DNA of 64,000 nt from Pelomonas asaccharophilus_A (GTDB lineage Bacteria > Pseudomonadota > Gammaproteobacteria > Burkholderiales > Burkholderiaceae_C), in NCBI RefSeq assembly GCF_031458115.1, contig NZ_JAVDXV010000004.1:1-64000 (forward strand), in the 5' to 3' direction. The notes under the pieces are model-generated. The model saw only the letters and a program-made list of their open reading frames with translations, was not told where the DNA came from and did not search any database. A program made the translations under genes and the position numbers. Of the stretch, positions 10,402-18,806 are shown piece by piece; the stretch's first letter is position 1, and every line of letters begins with the position of its first letter.

Positions 10402-11631
10402 TCAGGTTGCTGCGCCGCGCTCGTCCACGGGCAGCGGGTGGCGCGCGGCCCACAGCATGCCCCCGCCCAGCGCCGCCGCCGCCAGCAGCAGCGCCCGCGG
10501 GACGCCCAGGCCTTGTGCCAGCGCGCCCCAGGCCAGACTGCCCAGCGTCATCGCGCCGTTGAACGCGGTCACGTAGACCGCCAAGCCGCGGCCGCGCACC
10601 CAGGCCGGGAACAGCGCCCGTGCCACGCCCATCAACGTGGTGAACGCGGTGCTCCAGGCCACGCCCAGCAAGGCCATCAGCATGAGCAGTGCCACCAGCG
10701 ATTGCAAACCCGCCAGCCCCAGCAGCGCCGCGAGCGCAGCCGCCGTGGCCGCATGCAGCAGCACCTCGGGCCGCCAGCGCGGCAGCAGCAGCGCGCCGGC
10801 GATGGCGCCCAGGCCCGTGGCGCCCAGCAGCGCGCCGTAAAGGCCGGCCGCGTCGGGCTGCAACCGGCGCGCCACCCAGGGCAGCAGCACCAAAGCCGCG
10901 CTGGCGCTGCCGAAGAAGGCCGCGGCCCGCCACAGCACGCGATGCAACTCGCGGCTGGCGCGGCTGTAGCGCAGGCCCGCGCGCAGCGCGCCCAGAAAGG
11001 GTTCGGCCGGCGGGTCGGGCGGCGACGGCGCGCGGCGCAACCCCGTCAGCGCGGCTAGCGGCACCAGGCTCATCAGCAGATGCAGCGCGTAGGCGGCCGA
11101 CGCATCGGCGGAGGCAAGCAGCAGGCCGCCACCGGCCGGGCCGATGGCGCGCGCGATGTCGGCGCCCAGCGCGTTCAGCGCCATCGCGCCGCGCAGCCGG
11201 GTCGCGTCCACCAGTTCGGGCACGACGGCCATCCAGGCCGGCCCCGCCAGCGCCGCGCCCACGCCGCCCAACAGGCTCAACACCAGCAGCGCCTGCAGGC
11301 TCAGCCGCGCGCTGGCGGCCAGCATCAGCAGCAGCGCGGCGACGACCGCGAGCAGGCCTTGCATCAGCAGCAGCAGGCGGCGGCGGTCCAGCGTGTCGGC
11401 CAGCGCGCCGGCGGGAATGGCGAGCAGGAACACCGGCAGCGTCGCCGCCGCCTGGACCAGTGCGACCGCGGCCGGGCTGCCGGACAGCTCGCTGGCGAAC
11501 CAGACATTGGCCAGGTCGCGCATGAAGACAGCCACCTGGCCGCAGACGGCGGCCCCCCACAACACGGCGAAGGGCCGCGTGCGCAGCGGCGCCAGCGCCT
11601 CGGCCCGGCCGCGCTCAGGCGCTGCGCTCAT
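10402..11631 (-). CDS. MFS transporter (MFS_3/EntS-like)
   Basis: 409 residues from ATG 11631, which overlaps the end of the DoxX gene by 17 nt. About 12 hydrophobic segments are visible. PFAVLWGAAVCGQVAVFMRDLANVWFASELSGSP and GALADTLDRRRLLLLMQ match the first helices and the loop 2-3 motif of the MFS_3 exporters. GLGAIAGALLLPRW and WVRGRGLAVY follow in the second half. It is the last gene of the minus-strand operon that begins with the isochorismatase-like hydrolase; it may export a product or the substrate of that pathway. The cargo cannot be told. Confidence 0.82.
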   Translation of the reverse strand: MSAAPERGRAEALAPLRTRPFAVLWGAAVCGQVAVFMRDLANVWFASELSGSPAAVALVQAAATLPVFLLAIPAGALADTLDRRRLLLLMQGLLAVVAALLLMLAASARLSLQALLVLSLLGGVGAALAGPAWMAVVPELVDATRLRGAMALNALGADIARAIGPAGGGLLLASADASAAYALHLLMSLVPLAALTGLRRAPSPPDPPAEPFLGALRAGLRYSRASRELHRVLWRAAAFFGSASAALVLLPWVARRLQPDAAGLYGALLGATGLGAIAGALLLPRWRPEVLLHAATAAALAALLGLAGLQSLVALLMLMALLGVAWSTAFTTLMGVARALFPAWVRGRGLAVYVTAFNGAMTLGSLAWGALAQGLGVPRALLLAAAALGGGMLWAARHPLPVDERGAAT

Positions 11632-12001
11632 CCCAAAGCGCCACCAGCAGCCAGGCGCCGGCCAGGCCCAGGTGCTCGAAGAAGGCATTCATCTGCGCGC
11701 CGCGGTCGGGGCCGTCGACGGTCCAGAACGCGTTGGCCATGAAGCTGGCCGCCACCGTGAACACGGCCAGTGCCAGCGCGGCCCAGCGCCGCCCCCTGCC
11801 GCTGAGCACCAGCGCCGATGCGCCCAGCTCCAGCACGATGACCGCCACCGCGAACAGCGCCGCCGGCTGCAGGCCGAAGTGCGCCATCTCGGCGACGGCG
11901 CCGTCGAAGTCCAGCAGCTTCACCAGCCCGCCCTGCAGATAGGCGCCGCACAGCGCCAGCAGGGCCAGCCGCTTCAGCCACTCAGACCGCCCAGCAGGCA
12001 C
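11615..12001 (-). CDS. DoxX-family integral membrane protein
   Basis: 128 residues with four hydrophobic segments: LALLALCGAYLQGGLVKLLDF, LFAVAVIVLELGASALVL, WAALALAVFTVAASFMA and AGAWLLVALW. The first segment has the typical DoxX pattern (helix, then GGxxKLxDF). DoxX proteins are small inner-membrane proteins linked to redox and detoxification functions. It overlaps the amidohydrolase by 20 nt and the MFS gene by 17 nt, so the three are translationally coupled. Confidence 0.85.
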   Translation of the reverse strand: MPAGRSEWLKRLALLALCGAYLQGGLVKLLDFDGAVAEMAHFGLQPAALFAVAVIVLELGASALVLSGRGRRWAALALAVFTVAASFMANAFWTVDGPDRGAQMNAFFEHLGLAGAWLLVALWDERSA

Positions 12002-13853
12002 AGCCCAGCGCTCCCCAGAAGCCTTGCAGGTCGCTCACCGGCGGCGTGGCGCCCCAGGCCCTGGCGTGCGCGTGGCCATGCACGCCGCAGGCGCTGGCGC
12101 AGGCGCACGCAGCAGCCACGACCGCCTGCAGCGGCTTGCCCTCCTCGCCCCAGGCGCCATAGCCGCCCCAGCGCCGCACGGGCGACCAGTCGGGCATGGC
12201 CGGCGGCGGCGCGGCCTCGTCGTGGCCCGCGAACTCGCCGGCGGCCCAGACGACCTTGCCGCCCACCATCGTCAGCAGCGAACTGGTGCCGGCGATGTCA
12301 CTCTCGGCGCAGCCGAAGAAGTCGCGGTCCGGCACCAGCAGGTCGGCGAAGGCGCCCGGCTCGATGCGGCCCTTCTTGCCCTCTTCATCGCTGAACCACG
12401 TGACGTTCTCGGTCAGCATGCGCAAGGCCTGCTCGCGGTCCAGGCAGTGGGCCTGCGGCGTGAGGCGCAGGCCGCCGACCGTCTCGCCGGTGACGAGCCA
12501 GGCCAGGCAGACCCAAGGGTTGTAGGAAGCGACGCGGGTGGCGTCGGTGCCGGCGGACACGCGCAAGCCCTTCTCGAGCATGCGCTTGACCGGCGGCGTG
12601 GCCTCGGCGGCCCGGGCGCCGTAGCGCTCGACAAAGTACTCGCCCTGGTAGGCCATGCGATGCTGCACGGCCACGCCGCCGCCCAACGCGACGATGCGGT
12701 CCATGGACTTCTCGGAGATGGTCTCGGCGTGGTCGAAGAACCAGTGCAGGCCGGTCAGCGGCACGTCGCGGTTCACGCGCTCGAACACGTCCAGCGCGCG
12801 GGCAATGGTCTGGTCGTAGGTGGCGTGCATGCGCCAGGGCCAGCGGTTCTCGGCCAGCACGCGCACGACGCCTTCGAGATCGTCTTCCATCCCCGGCGCC
12901 ATGTCGGGCCGCGGCTGGCGGAAGTCCTCGAAGTCGGCCGCCGAGAACACCAGCATCTCGCCCGCGCCGTTGTGGCGGAAGTAGTCGTCGCCCTGCTTGT
13001 ATTTGCTCGTGGCCGTCCAGCGCAGGAAGTCGTCCTTCTCCTGCTTGGGCTTCTGCGTGAACAGGTTGTAGGCCAGGCGTATGGTCAGCTGGCCGTCGCG
13101 GGCCAGCTGCTCGATGACGGCGTAGTCGTCGGGGTAGTTCTGGAAACCGCCGCCGGCGTCGATGGCGCCGGTGATGCCCAGCCGGTTCAGCTCGCGCATG
13201 AAGTGGCGCGTGGAGTTCAGCTGGTAGTCGAACGGCAGCTTGGGGCCCTTGGCCAGCGTCGCGTACAGGATGCTGGCATTGGGCTTGGCCAGCAGCAGGC
13301 CGGTGGGATTGCCGGCCGCGTCGCGCAGGATCTGGCCGCCGGGCGGCTCGGGCGTGTCGCGGTCGTAGCCGACGGCGCGCAGCGCGGCGGCGTTCAAGAG
13401 CGCGCGGTCGTACAGGTGCAGGATGAACACCGGCGTGTCGGGCGCGACGGCGTTCAGCTCCTCCAGCGTCGGCAGGCGCTTCTCGGCGAACTGCTGCTCG
13501 CTGAAGCCGCCCACCACGCGCACCCATTGCGGCGCGGGCGTGATGGCCACTTGCGCCTTCAGCATGGCCATCGCGTCGGCGAGCGAGCGCACGCCGTCCC
13601 AGCGCAGCTCCAGGTTGAAGTTCAGCCCGCCGCGGATGATGTGCAGGTGGTTGTCGATGAGGCCGGGCAGCACGCGCCGCCCCTTCAGCTCGACGATGCG
13701 CGTGGCCGGTCCGGCATGGGCCATCACGTCGGCGTCGTCGCCGACGGCGAGGAACCTGCCGTCGCGCACGGCCACGGCTTGCGCCTGCGGCTGCGCGCGG
13801 TCCAGCGTCGTGACGCGGCCGCCGCGCAGGATCAGGTCAGCATGCTCAACCAC
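11982..13853 (-). CDS. amidohydrolase (YtcJ-like, amidohydrolase-3 family)
   Basis: 623 residues from GTG 13853, with AAGGAGA upstream; an ATG at 13991 would lie deep in the XapX gene. The metal-site motif is GLIDNHLHIIRG (H-x-H form) with further His in LHWFFDHAETIS and an Asp in SAGTDATR. The fold is a composite beta-sandwich plus TIM barrel. YtcJ-like enzymes hydrolyse C-N bonds of unknown or varied substrates. The final ~40 residues are Ala/Cys/His-rich and look like an extension. It overlaps XapX by 8 nt and DoxX by 20 nt. Isochorismatase-XapX-amidohydrolase clusters recur in other proteobacteria, supporting a shared pathway. Confidence 0.87.
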   Translation of the reverse strand: MVEHADLILRGGRVTTLDRAQPQAQAVAVRDGRFLAVGDDADVMAHAGPATRIVELKGRRVLPGLIDNHLHIIRGGLNFNLELRWDGVRSLADAMAMLKAQVAITPAPQWVRVVGGFSEQQFAEKRLPTLEELNAVAPDTPVFILHLYDRALLNAAALRAVGYDRDTPEPPGGQILRDAAGNPTGLLLAKPNASILYATLAKGPKLPFDYQLNSTRHFMRELNRLGITGAIDAGGGFQNYPDDYAVIEQLARDGQLTIRLAYNLFTQKPKQEKDDFLRWTATSKYKQGDDYFRHNGAGEMLVFSAADFEDFRQPRPDMAPGMEDDLEGVVRVLAENRWPWRMHATYDQTIARALDVFERVNRDVPLTGLHWFFDHAETISEKSMDRIVALGGGVAVQHRMAYQGEYFVERYGARAAEATPPVKRMLEKGLRVSAGTDATRVASYNPWVCLAWLVTGETVGGLRLTPQAHCLDREQALRMLTENVTWFSDEEGKKGRIEPGAFADLLVPDRDFFGCAESDIAGTSSLLTMVGGKVVWAAGEFAGHDEAAPPPAMPDWSPVRRWGGYGAWGEEGKPLQAVVAAACACASACGVHGHAHARAWGATPPVSDLQGFWGALGCACWAV

Positions 13854-14112
13854 GGCGCGTCTCCTTCGTCGTGTCAGCGCACTTGGGCAGCTCGCCGAAC
13901 ATGTGCGGCTTGACCTGATGGTGCAGCCAAGAGGTCTGCACCGGATCGGACGCGAACAGCTTGCGCACCAGCGGCGGCAACTGCTCGCCAACGAGGATGC
14001 CCAGCAGCCCCACCAGCGCGATGACCGGCGGCGCCGGTGAGCGCACGTTGAAGAGGGCGTAGATCACGCCCACCAGCAGGCCGACGGCCAGCGACAGCAG
14101 ATAGGGCTTCAT
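13846..14112 (-). CDS. XapX-domain (DUF1427) small membrane protein
   Basis: 88 residues from ATG 14112 (MKPYLLSLAVGLLVGVIYALFN). Two transmembrane helices (LSLAVGLLVGVIYALF and PVIALVGLLGILVGEQL) form the XapX domain; a 35-residue hydrophilic tail follows (QTSWLHHQVKPHMFGELPKC). Its biochemical role is unknown; the position between the hydrolase and the amidohydrolase suggests an accessory role in transport or membrane anchoring. Confidence 0.82.
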   Translation of the reverse strand: MKPYLLSLAVGLLVGVIYALFNVRSPAPPVIALVGLLGILVGEQLPPLVRKLFASDPVQTSWLHHQVKPHMFGELPKCADTTKETRRG

Positions 14113-14128
14113 GGGCGTGCTCGCTGGC

Positions 14129-14782
14129 TCAACCTTCGTGGGCGCCGAACATCGACTTGGCGTAGATGATGCCGAGACCGTACGCACCGCCGAACTTCTT
14201 CGCGATGCCGGTGGTCAGGTCGTAGGTCTCGCCGCGGGCCCAGTCGCGCTGCAGCTCCAGCATGTATTGCAGCGAGGTCATCGGGCGCGCGCCGGCCTGC
14301 ACCATGCGCTCGACGGCACGCTCATGCGCCTCGGCGGACACGTCGCCGCAGGCATCGGTGATGACATAGACCTCGTAGCCCTGGGCCAGCGCCGACAGCG
14401 TCGGGCCGACGATGCAGACAGAGGTCCACAGGCCGGCGAACACCAGGCGGTCCTTGCCGATGGCGTTCAGCGTTTTGATGACGGCCGCGTCTTCCCAGGT
14501 GTTCATGGACGTGCGGTCCAGCAGTTCCTGGCCGGGGAAGGCGTCGGTGATCTCGCTGAACATCGGGCCGGAGAAGCTCTTCTCGGCCACGGTGGTCAGC
14601 ACCGTGGGCACCTTGAAGCCGGCGGCCGCGTGCGCGATGAGGCCGGCGTTGTTGCGCAGCTCGATCGCGTCGATGGACTTGGTGGCGAAGGCCATCTGCG
14701 ACTGGAAGTCGATCAGCACCAGCGCATGGTCGGTGGGCGCCAGCAGCTGCGGGCCAGCGGTGGGGGTGGCGGTCAGGGCCAT
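14129..14782 (-). CDS. isochorismatase-family cysteine hydrolase (YcaC-like)
   Basis: 217 residues from ATG 14782, with AAGGAGAGTCCC before it. The catalytic triad of the family is visible: Asp in ALVLIDFQSQM, Lys in TTVAEKSFSG, and Cys in AGLWTSVCIVGP. YcaC-like proteins are octameric hydrolases of uncertain substrate. It is the first gene of the minus-strand operon (hydrolase, XapX, amidohydrolase, DoxX, MFS), transcribed from the divergent region 14783-14941. Confidence 0.88.
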   Translation of the reverse strand: MALTATPTAGPQLLAPTDHALVLIDFQSQMAFATKSIDAIELRNNAGLIAHAAAGFKVPTVLTTVAEKSFSGPMFSEITDAFPGQELLDRTSMNTWEDAAVIKTLNAIGKDRLVFAGLWTSVCIVGPTLSALAQGYEVYVITDACGDVSAEAHERAVERMVQAGARPMTSLQYMLELQRDWARGETYDLTTGIAKKFGGAYGLGIIYAKSMFGAHEG

Positions 14783-14941
14783 GGGACTCTCCTTGAGGGG
14801 TGGGGAAGGACGCCGTCAGTGTTGGCCGCGCGGCCCGCCGCGGCATCCCTCTTTCGGCCAGGACGCCGTCGGCCGCGCAGGCGATGTGCGGGCCGGTGGC
14901 GCTGACGAGACTGGCTGCATCAAGCCACCCCGAGGACATCC

Positions 14942-15889
14942 ATGACCGACTCCACCATCGCCCGCCGCGGCCTGCTGCTTGGCAGCGCCGGCCTGGGCCT
15001 CGCCACCACGCTGCCCGCCGCGGCAGCAACTCAACCCGCTCGAAAGGCCACGATGACCGCCACCCACATCACCACCCGCGACGGCACGCAGATCTACTAC
15101 AAGGACTGGGGCCCGCGCGACGGCAAGCCCGTCGTGCTGAGCCACGGCTGGCCGCTGAACAGCGACAGCTGGGAGGGCCAGATGCTGTTCCTGGCCGAAC
15201 AGGGCTTTCGCGTCGTCGCGCACGACCGCCGCGGCCATGGCCGTTCCAGCCAGCCCTGGGGCGGGCATGAGATGGACACCTATGCCGACGACCTGGCGCA
15301 GGTCATCGAGGCGCTGGACCTGAAGGGCGCATCGCTGTTCGGTTTCTCGACCGGCGGCGGCGAAGTGGCCCGCTACATCGGCCGCCACGGCACCAAGCGC
15401 GTCGCCAAGGCCGGCCTGATCGCCGCCGTGCCGCCGCAGATGCTGAAGACGGCCACCAATCCCGGCGGCCTGCCCATGGAGGTGTTCGACGGCATCCGCG
15501 CCGGCGAGCGCGCCAACCGCGCGCAGCTCTACAAGGACATCGCGTCGGGCCCGTTCTTCGGCTTCAACCGCCCGGGCGCCAAGCCGTCGCAAGGCTTGAT
15601 CGACTGCTTCTGGATGGCCGGCATGCTGGCCGGCCACAAGGCCACGCTGGACTGCATCAAGGCTTTCTCGGAAACCGACTTCACCGAGGACCTGAAGAAG
15701 TTCGATGTGCCGACGCTGATCCTGCACGGCGACGACGACCAGATCGTGCCCATCGCCGCCGCCGCGCTCGCCTCGGCCAAGCTGGTCAAGAACGCCAAGC
15801 TCGTCGTCGTGCCGGGCGCGCCGCACGGCCTGACCGACACGCACAAGGACCGAGTCAATGCCGAGATGCTCAGCTTTCTGAAGGGCTAA
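14942..15889 (+). CDS. alpha/beta hydrolase, non-haem chloroperoxidase-like, Tat-exported
   Basis: 315 residues. The N terminus (IARRGLLLGSAGLGLATTLPAAAA) is a twin-arginine signal with a short Ala-rich cleavage region. The hydrolase core starts near residue 40: HGWPLNSDSW (oxyanion region), nucleophile Ser136 in GFSTGG, Asp in ILHGDDDQIVP, and His in APHGLTD. This is the arrangement of cofactor-free haloperoxidases/perhydrolases. An internal ATG at residue 38 would give a cytoplasmic form. It is divergent from the isochorismatase-like operon, so the two may share regulation. Confidence 0.87.
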   Translation: MTDSTIARRGLLLGSAGLGLATTLPAAAATQPARKATMTATHITTRDGTQIYYKDWGPRDGKPVVLSHGWPLNSDSWEGQMLFLAEQGFRVVAHDRRGHGRSSQPWGGHEMDTYADDLAQVIEALDLKGASLFGFSTGGGEVARYIGRHGTKRVAKAGLIAAVPPQMLKTATNPGGLPMEVFDGIRAGERANRAQLYKDIASGPFFGFNRPGAKPSQGLIDCFWMAGMLAGHKATLDCIKAFSETDFTEDLKKFDVPTLILHGDDDQIVPIAAAALASAKLVKNAKLVVVPGAPHGLTDTHKDRVNAEMLSFLKG

Positions 15890-15991
15890 CAGTCCTTCGG
15901 GTGAAGCGGATTTCGGCAGCCCTCTCACAGCGCGAAGGGTGACAACGGTGTCCGCTCATTCGAGCGTGTCGAGGCATCTGACAGCGTGAAA

Positions 15992-16016
15992 TCGGCGCAA
16001 TTTGCAAGTGCGCCGA
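15992..16016. promoter_or_regulatory. 8-bp inverted repeat upstream of the sigma-54 promoter (candidate activator site)
   Basis: TCGGCGCA (15992-15999) and TGCGCCGA (16009-16016) are perfect complements around a 9-nt spacer. The centre is about 35 bp upstream of the -24 element of the promoter before the PEP-CTERM gene. It could be the binding site of a sigma-54 activator such as the PrsR-type regulator known from exosortase bacteria. The symmetry is seen; the partner is inferred. Nothing else stands out in 15890-15990. Confidence 0.45.
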
Positions 16017-16036
16017 AATCAACAACTTAGGGGGTC

Positions 16037-16052
16037 TGGCCCGGTTGATGCT
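16037..16052 (+). promoter_or_regulatory. sigma-54 (RpoN) promoter of the PEP-CTERM gene
   Basis: TGGCCCG-N4-ATGCT at 16037-16052 fits the consensus TGGCACG-N4-TTGCW with two mismatches and the invariant GG and GC at the right 10-bp spacing. The start site would be near 16063, 32 nt before the ATG at 16095. Sigma-54 control of PEP-CTERM genes is established for other exosortase-carrying betaproteobacteria. Confidence 0.7.
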
Positions 16053-16094
16053 CATTTCTTACCGCAGCACTCAAGACTGCGTACGAGGTGAAGC

Positions 16095-17222
16095 ATGAAA
16101 AAGAATCCCTGGGGCATTTATGCGCGGTGGGGACTGGCCCTGCTGCTGTCCACCGGCTCGGCGATGGCGGCGCCGCTACCCGTCTACTCGCCCACCTATC
16201 CCGTGCCGAACGCGGCCTGCGCGACCAACGGCAACTTCGTGTCCTGCTCGACCAAGGTCCTGGACTACCTGGCCAGCAACAGCTACGCGGGCTTCACGGG
16301 GCCGTACTCGTTCGCTGCCAGCCAGGGCTCGCTGCTCGACACCATCGTCGTCACGGCCAACAACGGCGAAATCCTGGACAACGGCGACCAGGTCAACCCG
16401 TCGGAAAACGGCTTCTCGACCAACAACGGCGGTGGCAAGAAGTATTTCTTCACCGGCGACGGCAACGACCCCACCAACAACGGCAGCCTGCTGGGCGACA
16501 CGCCGTTCAGCTGGGACATCGGCCTGGCGGCGCTGAACCAGAAGCTGACCTTCGATGGCGCGTATCACGAGATGGTGATCGCCTTCGATTTCAACAACCC
16601 GCAGAACTCCACCGCCAGCCTGCCGATCTGGGCGCTGGTCACCGTGCGCGACCTGGATGGCGGCAAGGCCAGCAAATACTTCGAGACCCAGGCTCTGGAC
16701 CTGGGCGACCTCTTCAAGGACCCGTCGCTGTACGTGTCGGACAAGACCTTCGACGGCAGCGGAGTGACGACGCCCGGCGCCGACGACTTCGCGCTGACGG
16801 TGGGCGCCATCTGCGTCGTCAACGCCACGGTGTCCTATCCATCCCCCGATGGTTCCAGCTGTCCCGGCGGCGGCACACTGGTCAACACCAACCAGGCCTC
16901 CAACCTCGTCGAGTTCATCAACTACCTGCCCACGCTGGATGCGCGCGACCTGCAGGCGCAGGGCTACGACACGCTGTCGGTGCAGGTGTGGATGGGCTGC
17001 TTCAACACGCTGGACAAGAAGGGCGATCCGGACCGGACCTCGGGCCCGCCGCTGCTGAACGGCGGCTCCATCGGCCCCTGCGACACCGGCGGCTATGGCG
17101 ACATCTTCCTGCTGGCCGGCGCGGCACAGCCGGACGACGGCCGCCTGCCCGAGCCCGGCACGCTGAGCCTGGTGGCGCTGCTGCTCGGGGGACTGGGCCT
17201 GCGCGGTCGCCGCTTCCGCTGA
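16095..17222 (+). CDS. PEP-CTERM sorting-domain secreted protein
   Basis: 375 residues. An N-terminal signal peptide (WGLALLLSTGSAMA) is followed by a mature domain rich in Asn, Gly, Asp and Ser, with six or more cysteines, and a C-terminal sorting signal: LPEPGTLSLVALLLGG helix, then RGRRFR. This is the PEP-CTERM motif recognised by exosortase (EpsH-type), which removes the tail during export to the cell surface or the extracellular matrix. The mature part matches no family I recognise. The gene stands alone behind a sigma-54 promoter. No exosortase, prsK or prsR gene is in the window. Confidence 0.88.
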   Translation: MKKNPWGIYARWGLALLLSTGSAMAAPLPVYSPTYPVPNAACATNGNFVSCSTKVLDYLASNSYAGFTGPYSFAASQGSLLDTIVVTANNGEILDNGDQVNPSENGFSTNNGGGKKYFFTGDGNDPTNNGSLLGDTPFSWDIGLAALNQKLTFDGAYHEMVIAFDFNNPQNSTASLPIWALVTVRDLDGGKASKYFETQALDLGDLFKDPSLYVSDKTFDGSGVTTPGADDFALTVGAICVVNATVSYPSPDGSSCPGGGTLVNTNQASNLVEFINYLPTLDARDLQAQGYDTLSVQVWMGCFNTLDKKGDPDRTSGPPLLNGGSIGPCDTGGYGDIFLLAGAAQPDDGRLPEPGTLSLVALLLGGLGLRGRRFR

Positions 17223-17240
17223 CGACGCCCAGGCCTGGCT

Positions 17241-18104
17241 CTAGACCGGCCCCAGCACGCGCATGGAATAGTCCACGGCGCGCACGTCCTTCGTCAGCCG
17301 GCCAATGGAGATGCGGTCCACGCCGGTGGCCGCGATCCAGCGCAGCTGGTCCAGCGCCACGCCGCCGGACACCTCCAGCAGCGCGCGGCCCGCGTTCACG
17401 GCGACGGCCTCGCGCATCTGCGCTTCGCTGAAGTTGTCCAGCAGCACGCTGACGGCGCCGGCGTCCAGCGCCTCGGTCAGCTGCGCGATGGTCTCGACCT
17501 CGATCTGGATGTCCACGCCCGCGTTCAAGGCCTGTGCCGCGCGCAGGGCCAGGCCCACGCCACCGGCCGCGGCGATGTGGTTCTCCTTGATGAGGATGCC
17601 CGCGTACAGCGCCAGCCGCTGGTTCTGCCCACCGCCCACGCGCACCGCGTACTTCTGCGCCAGGCGCAGGCCGGGGATGGTCTTGCGCGTGTCGAGGATG
17701 GCGCAGCCGTTCGGATTCGTGCTCGCGCCGGCCACCGCGTCCACATGGGCGCGCGTGATCGTCGCCGTGCCGGACAGCAGTTGCAGGAAGTTCAAGGCCG
17801 GCCGCTCGGCCGACAGCAGCAGGCGGCCATCGGCTTCGATGCGGCACACCACCGTGTCGGCGGCCATCGGCGCGCCTTCGTCGTACAGCCATTCGATGCG
17901 GCTGCTCGCGTCCAGCGCGGCGAACACGCCGTCGAACCAGTCGCGGCCGCACAGCACCGCGGCCTCGCGCACGCGCACCTGCGCCGCCACGCGCCGGCCG
18001 GCTGGCACCAGCTGGGCCGTCCAGTCGCAGCGGCCGATGTCCTCGGCCAGCGCCTCGCGGATGTTGCGCGCGCGGGCCTGCTCCAGCGTTTCTTCTTGAA
18101 ACAT
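17241..18104 (-). CDS. nadC: nicotinate-nucleotide diphosphorylase (quinolinate phosphoribosyltransferase)
   Basis: 287 residues from ATG 18104, whose A is the last base of the upstream stop (TGATG). Motifs: EDIGRCDWTAQLVP near the start, ERPALNFLQLLSGTAT, LDTRKTIPGLR(L)AQKYAVRVGGG (PRPP/quinolinate site), IKENHI and EVETIAQL, and ISIGRLTKDV at the end. It converts quinolinate and PRPP to nicotinate mononucleotide in de novo NAD synthesis. nadA and nadB are not nearby; instead it is coupled to an FAH-family gene. Just beyond its stop, CCAGGCCTGG lies between it and the PEP-CTERM stop and may form a small hairpin. Confidence 0.95.
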   Translation of the reverse strand: MFQEETLEQARARNIREALAEDIGRCDWTAQLVPAGRRVAAQVRVREAAVLCGRDWFDGVFAALDASSRIEWLYDEGAPMAADTVVCRIEADGRLLLSAERPALNFLQLLSGTATITRAHVDAVAGASTNPNGCAILDTRKTIPGLRLAQKYAVRVGGGQNQRLALYAGILIKENHIAAAGGVGLALRAAQALNAGVDIQIEVETIAQLTEALDAGAVSVLLDNFSEAQMREAVAVNAGRALLEVSGGVALDQLRWIAATGVDRISIGRLTKDVRAVDYSMRVLGPV

Positions 18105-18802
18105 CACTCCGGCTGCCCGATCGTCAGTTGGATGTCGCCCAGGCCTTCGATGCGGCCCGTGATGACGTCGCCCGCCACCACCGCGCCCACACCCGCCGGC
18201 GTGCCCGTGTAGATCAGGTCGCCCGGCAGCAGCCGGAACAGATGCGACAGGTTGGACACGATCTCGGCCTGGCTCCAGATCATGTCGGCCAGGTCGCCGC
18301 GCTGCTTCTCCACGCCGTTCACGGCCAGCGTGATCGCACCCTTCTCCAGCAGGCCCACGTCGGCCACGCGGGCGATGTCGGTCAGGATGGCGGACTGGTC
18401 AAAGCCCTTGGCCGTATCCCAGGGCTTGCCGCCCGCCTTGGCCGTGGCCTGCAGGTCGCGGCGCGTCATGTCCAGGCCGGCGGCATAGCCCCAGATGGCG
18501 GCCTTGGCGGCCTCCGGCGTGACCTTGAACACCGGTGCGCCGATGGCGATGACCAGCTCCATCTCGTAGTGGTAGTTCTTGGTTTCCGTCGGGTAGGGCA
18601 CCGTCGAACCCGAGGCCGTCAGCGCGGTCGCCGGCTTCGTGAAATAGAACGGCGGCTCGCGCGTCGGGTCGGCGCCCATCTCACGGGCATGATCGGCATA
18701 GTTGCGGCCCACACAGTAGATGCGTCGCACCGCGTAACGGGCCTCGGTGCCACGCACCGCGGCACTGGGGATTTCGGCCGGAGGAAAGACAAAGTTGCTC
18801 AT
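18104..18802 (-). CDS. fumarylacetoacetate hydrolase-family protein (YcgM/fumarylpyruvate hydrolase-like)
   Basis: 232 residues from ATG 18802 (MSNFVFPPAEIPS). Motifs of the short FAH family: IYCVGRNYADHAREMG, PPFYFTKPATAL, YHYEMELVIAIG (metal-binding Glu residues), GYAAGLDMTRRDLQ, and LLPGDLIYTGTPAGVG. Members hydrolyse fumarylpyruvate or acylpyruvates, or decarboxylate oxaloacetate. It starts five bases from the start of rlpA on the other strand and ends in a TGATG overlap with nadC, so nadC is probably co-transcribed with it. Confidence 0.88.
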   Translation of the reverse strand: MSNFVFPPAEIPSAAVRGTEARYAVRRIYCVGRNYADHAREMGADPTREPPFYFTKPATALTASGSTVPYPTETKNYHYEMELVIAIGAPVFKVTPEAAKAAIWGYAAGLDMTRRDLQATAKAGGKPWDTAKGFDQSAILTDIARVADVGLLEKGAITLAVNGVEKQRGDLADMIWSQAEIVSNLSHLFRLLPGDLIYTGTPAGVGAVVAGDVITGRIEGLGDIQLTIGQPE

Positions 18803-18806
18803 GGCA

